Shown: positions 42,661 through 64,000 of the stretch, piece by piece
How the letters are laid out: each line of letters starts with the position of its first letter
Position numbering within the stretch: position 1 is the stretch's first letter
Source: Bursaphelenchus xylophilus
Taxonomy: Eukaryota > Nematoda > Chromadorea > Rhabditida > Aphelenchoididae
Direction of reading: 5' to 3'
Assembly (NCBI GenBank): GCA_904066235.2
Contig: CAJFCV020000003.1
Span: forward strand, 10,912,001-10,976,000
Length of the DNA stretch: 64,000 nucleotides
Translations under genes and position numbers: made by a program
Notes under the pieces: model-generated
What the model was told of the DNA's origin: nothing
Databases searched by the model: none
What the model saw: the letters and a program-made list of their open reading frames with translations, nothing else

Positions 42661-43401
42661 CTAGACATGGCTCGTCGGCCAGCCCGGGCCGAAAATCTCA
42701 GCCCGTCGGCCTGAAGGGTTCCGGCAGGCCCGGCCCGTTTTAAATTTGCTTCGGCCCGGCCCGGGCCGGCCCATTGAAAGGAAAGTCTCCCCAAGTCTAA
42801 CTCCTTATGACCAAATTTTTTTTTATCATCAATGGGAAAATAAATGCTCTGCTCCTCCAACCGATTCACAGGCAATTCCCCTAGATAATTATGGGACAAT
42901 CTCCCAATGTATTCACGCAAATAACCCACACGAATAAATGCCAATACTATTTATCCACGCAATTCCCAACCACAATCAAAACCAATACAAGCCAATATCA
43001 AAGAGTAATATGTATCTGATCCACACGGAACTCTGACGGCCAAACGCGCGCTCAGATTCCTCCGTTCCTCCTTCTATCGTCTTCACATTCCAACCAACTC
43101 CCACCACCGATCCTCCTTCCGTCCACGTTCCTCTCTCACATTAGGCTGCTCGTTATCGTTGCGGGACCAAATGAGGGCCCAGATGCGGCTGGCTCCACAC
43201 ATCATGTAAATGGAAAAATACTGTGTTCCATAGCTATCTAAAAACAAAAATACCTTTAAAAAAACCAATTGTGTGTTGACATTACGTTTATTTTCATTAT
43301 CAAACCCAATTTTCGCTTCGAGATTCTGGATTTTAAATATTCCGGGCCGGGCCGAAATTTTGGCCCGGCCCAGGCCGGCCCGGCCCGGGAGCCATGTCTA
43401 G
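42661..43401. mobile_element. GGCCGG-rich TIR element, GTATGA target duplication (G2)
   Basis: CTAGACATGGCTCGTCGGCC at the left and CCATGTCTAG at the right are inverted ends. GTATGA lies directly outside both. It is in the opposite orientation to G1, with which it shares GGCCGG-rich flanks and the internal CTCCCCAAGTCTA segment. About 270 extra bases in its middle are specific to this copy. Confidence 0.7.
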
Positions 43402-43457
43402 GTATGAATATATTCATAGACCGTTTTTTTTAAAACTCAGTTGAGTTGAAATAAACC

Positions 43458-43463
43458 TTTATT
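43458..43463 (-). terminator. Poly(A) signal of the ABC transporter
   Basis: AATAAA on the minus strand, 61 bases beyond the TAG stop codon. The same signal is kept in the broken left copy. Confidence 0.6.
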
Positions 43464-43523
43464 AAAAATCAATACTGTGCTGTAAAGTAACCCGTATTTG
43501 AACAACAACAAACGCCCCAAGGG

Positions 43524-60802
<17,279 letters not shown>

Positions 60803-60831
60803 CAAGCAGCCCTTTCAACACTCTTCCAGCC

Positions 60832-63702
<2,871 letters not shown>

Positions 63703-63707
63703 TGAGA

Positions 63708-64000
63708 AAAATTCCAAGCGCAACGTTCAAATTTTCTCTAAAAATTTACCATACGTCAAGCATAAGCCACATATCAATCTCTGAAAGTTTTAGCTCGCGC
63801 GTTGCAGACGCAGTCAAGATATCGAACGATTTTTTCGACCGAGAGGCTATGTCAAAGGCGGAGAGCGATCAAAGAGAGAAACACTTTTAGACCATATTTT
63901 TGCTAGCCTCATGCGAAAAAAATTATTTTTTGTGGAAGCATTATAGAAATAGGCATGAAAATTTTTATACTAAAATTGGCAAAAAAGGCGTAAATTATTA
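63708..64000. repeat. Repeat family 3, copy k, cut by the window end
   Basis: TTCCAAGCGCAACGTTCAAA, AGTTTTAGCTCGCGCGTTGC and CGAGAGGCTATG landmarks in the usual order. The right end is outside the window. Confidence 0.55.

Overview
This window reads as a repeat-rich nuclear segment of a nematode, probably rhabditid. The genes are split by short introns (down to 37 nt) with gtaag/gtgag donors and ttttcag acceptors. The gene content is nematode-like (BTB proteins, a USP7-type MATH protein, an MRP-type ABC transporter, a spermidine-synthase-fold methyltransferase-like protein). The repeats include foldback elements that duplicate TNA within CTNAG targets, the signature of C. elegans Tc4/Tc5. There are no bacterial-style operons, and no intact rRNA or confident functional tRNA gene.

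Layout. Positions 1-16.8 kb hold no gene I can support and are packed with small palindromic MITEs. At 16.8-18.6 kb lies a 1.8-kb palindrome flanked by CTAA repeats. A seven-exon methyltransferase-like gene runs leftward from 21.6 to 18.6 kb, and its 3' end now reads into that palindrome. At 21.7-23.9 kb a large palindrome holds a Tc5-like foldback element with a coding centre. A first BTB gene is at 27.2-28.3 kb, a USP7-like MATH-only gene at 31.7-32.6 kb, and a threonine-rich single-pass membrane protein at 34.8-35.9 kb. From 36.96 to 45.48 kb there is a tandem duplication of [BTB gene + 3' end of the ABC transporter]. The left unit keeps an intact BTB gene and a broken ABC fragment. The right unit keeps a BTB gene and joins the complete transporter, whose 18 exons run leftward from 60.8 to 43.5 kb and encode about 1,595 residues. 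Its introns are swollen by transposons, including a 3.4-kb nest of one palindrome inside another, a mariner relic and a 2.5-kb TIR element carrying broken gene fragments. Positions 60.8-64 kb are AT-rich with repeats and no supported gene.

Most striking points. (1) Five palindromic elements of two kinds (CAAGGRAAGT ends with TNA duplications; AAGACGATTT ends with YTAA duplications) each carry tRNA-like sequence with Pol III A- and B-box matches. Two of them have related coding centres sharing a VSLDxxR...YxWRKxxxLWxKG motif. (2) Two of the three BTB proteins fuse the BTB domain to what looks like a ubiquitin-binding ZnF-UBP finger. Together with the nearby stand-alone USP7-type MATH domain this suggests a local ubiquitin-pathway theme, but no functional link is shown. 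(3) The tandem duplication has readable breakpoints, a dated nonsense mutation and dated insertions.
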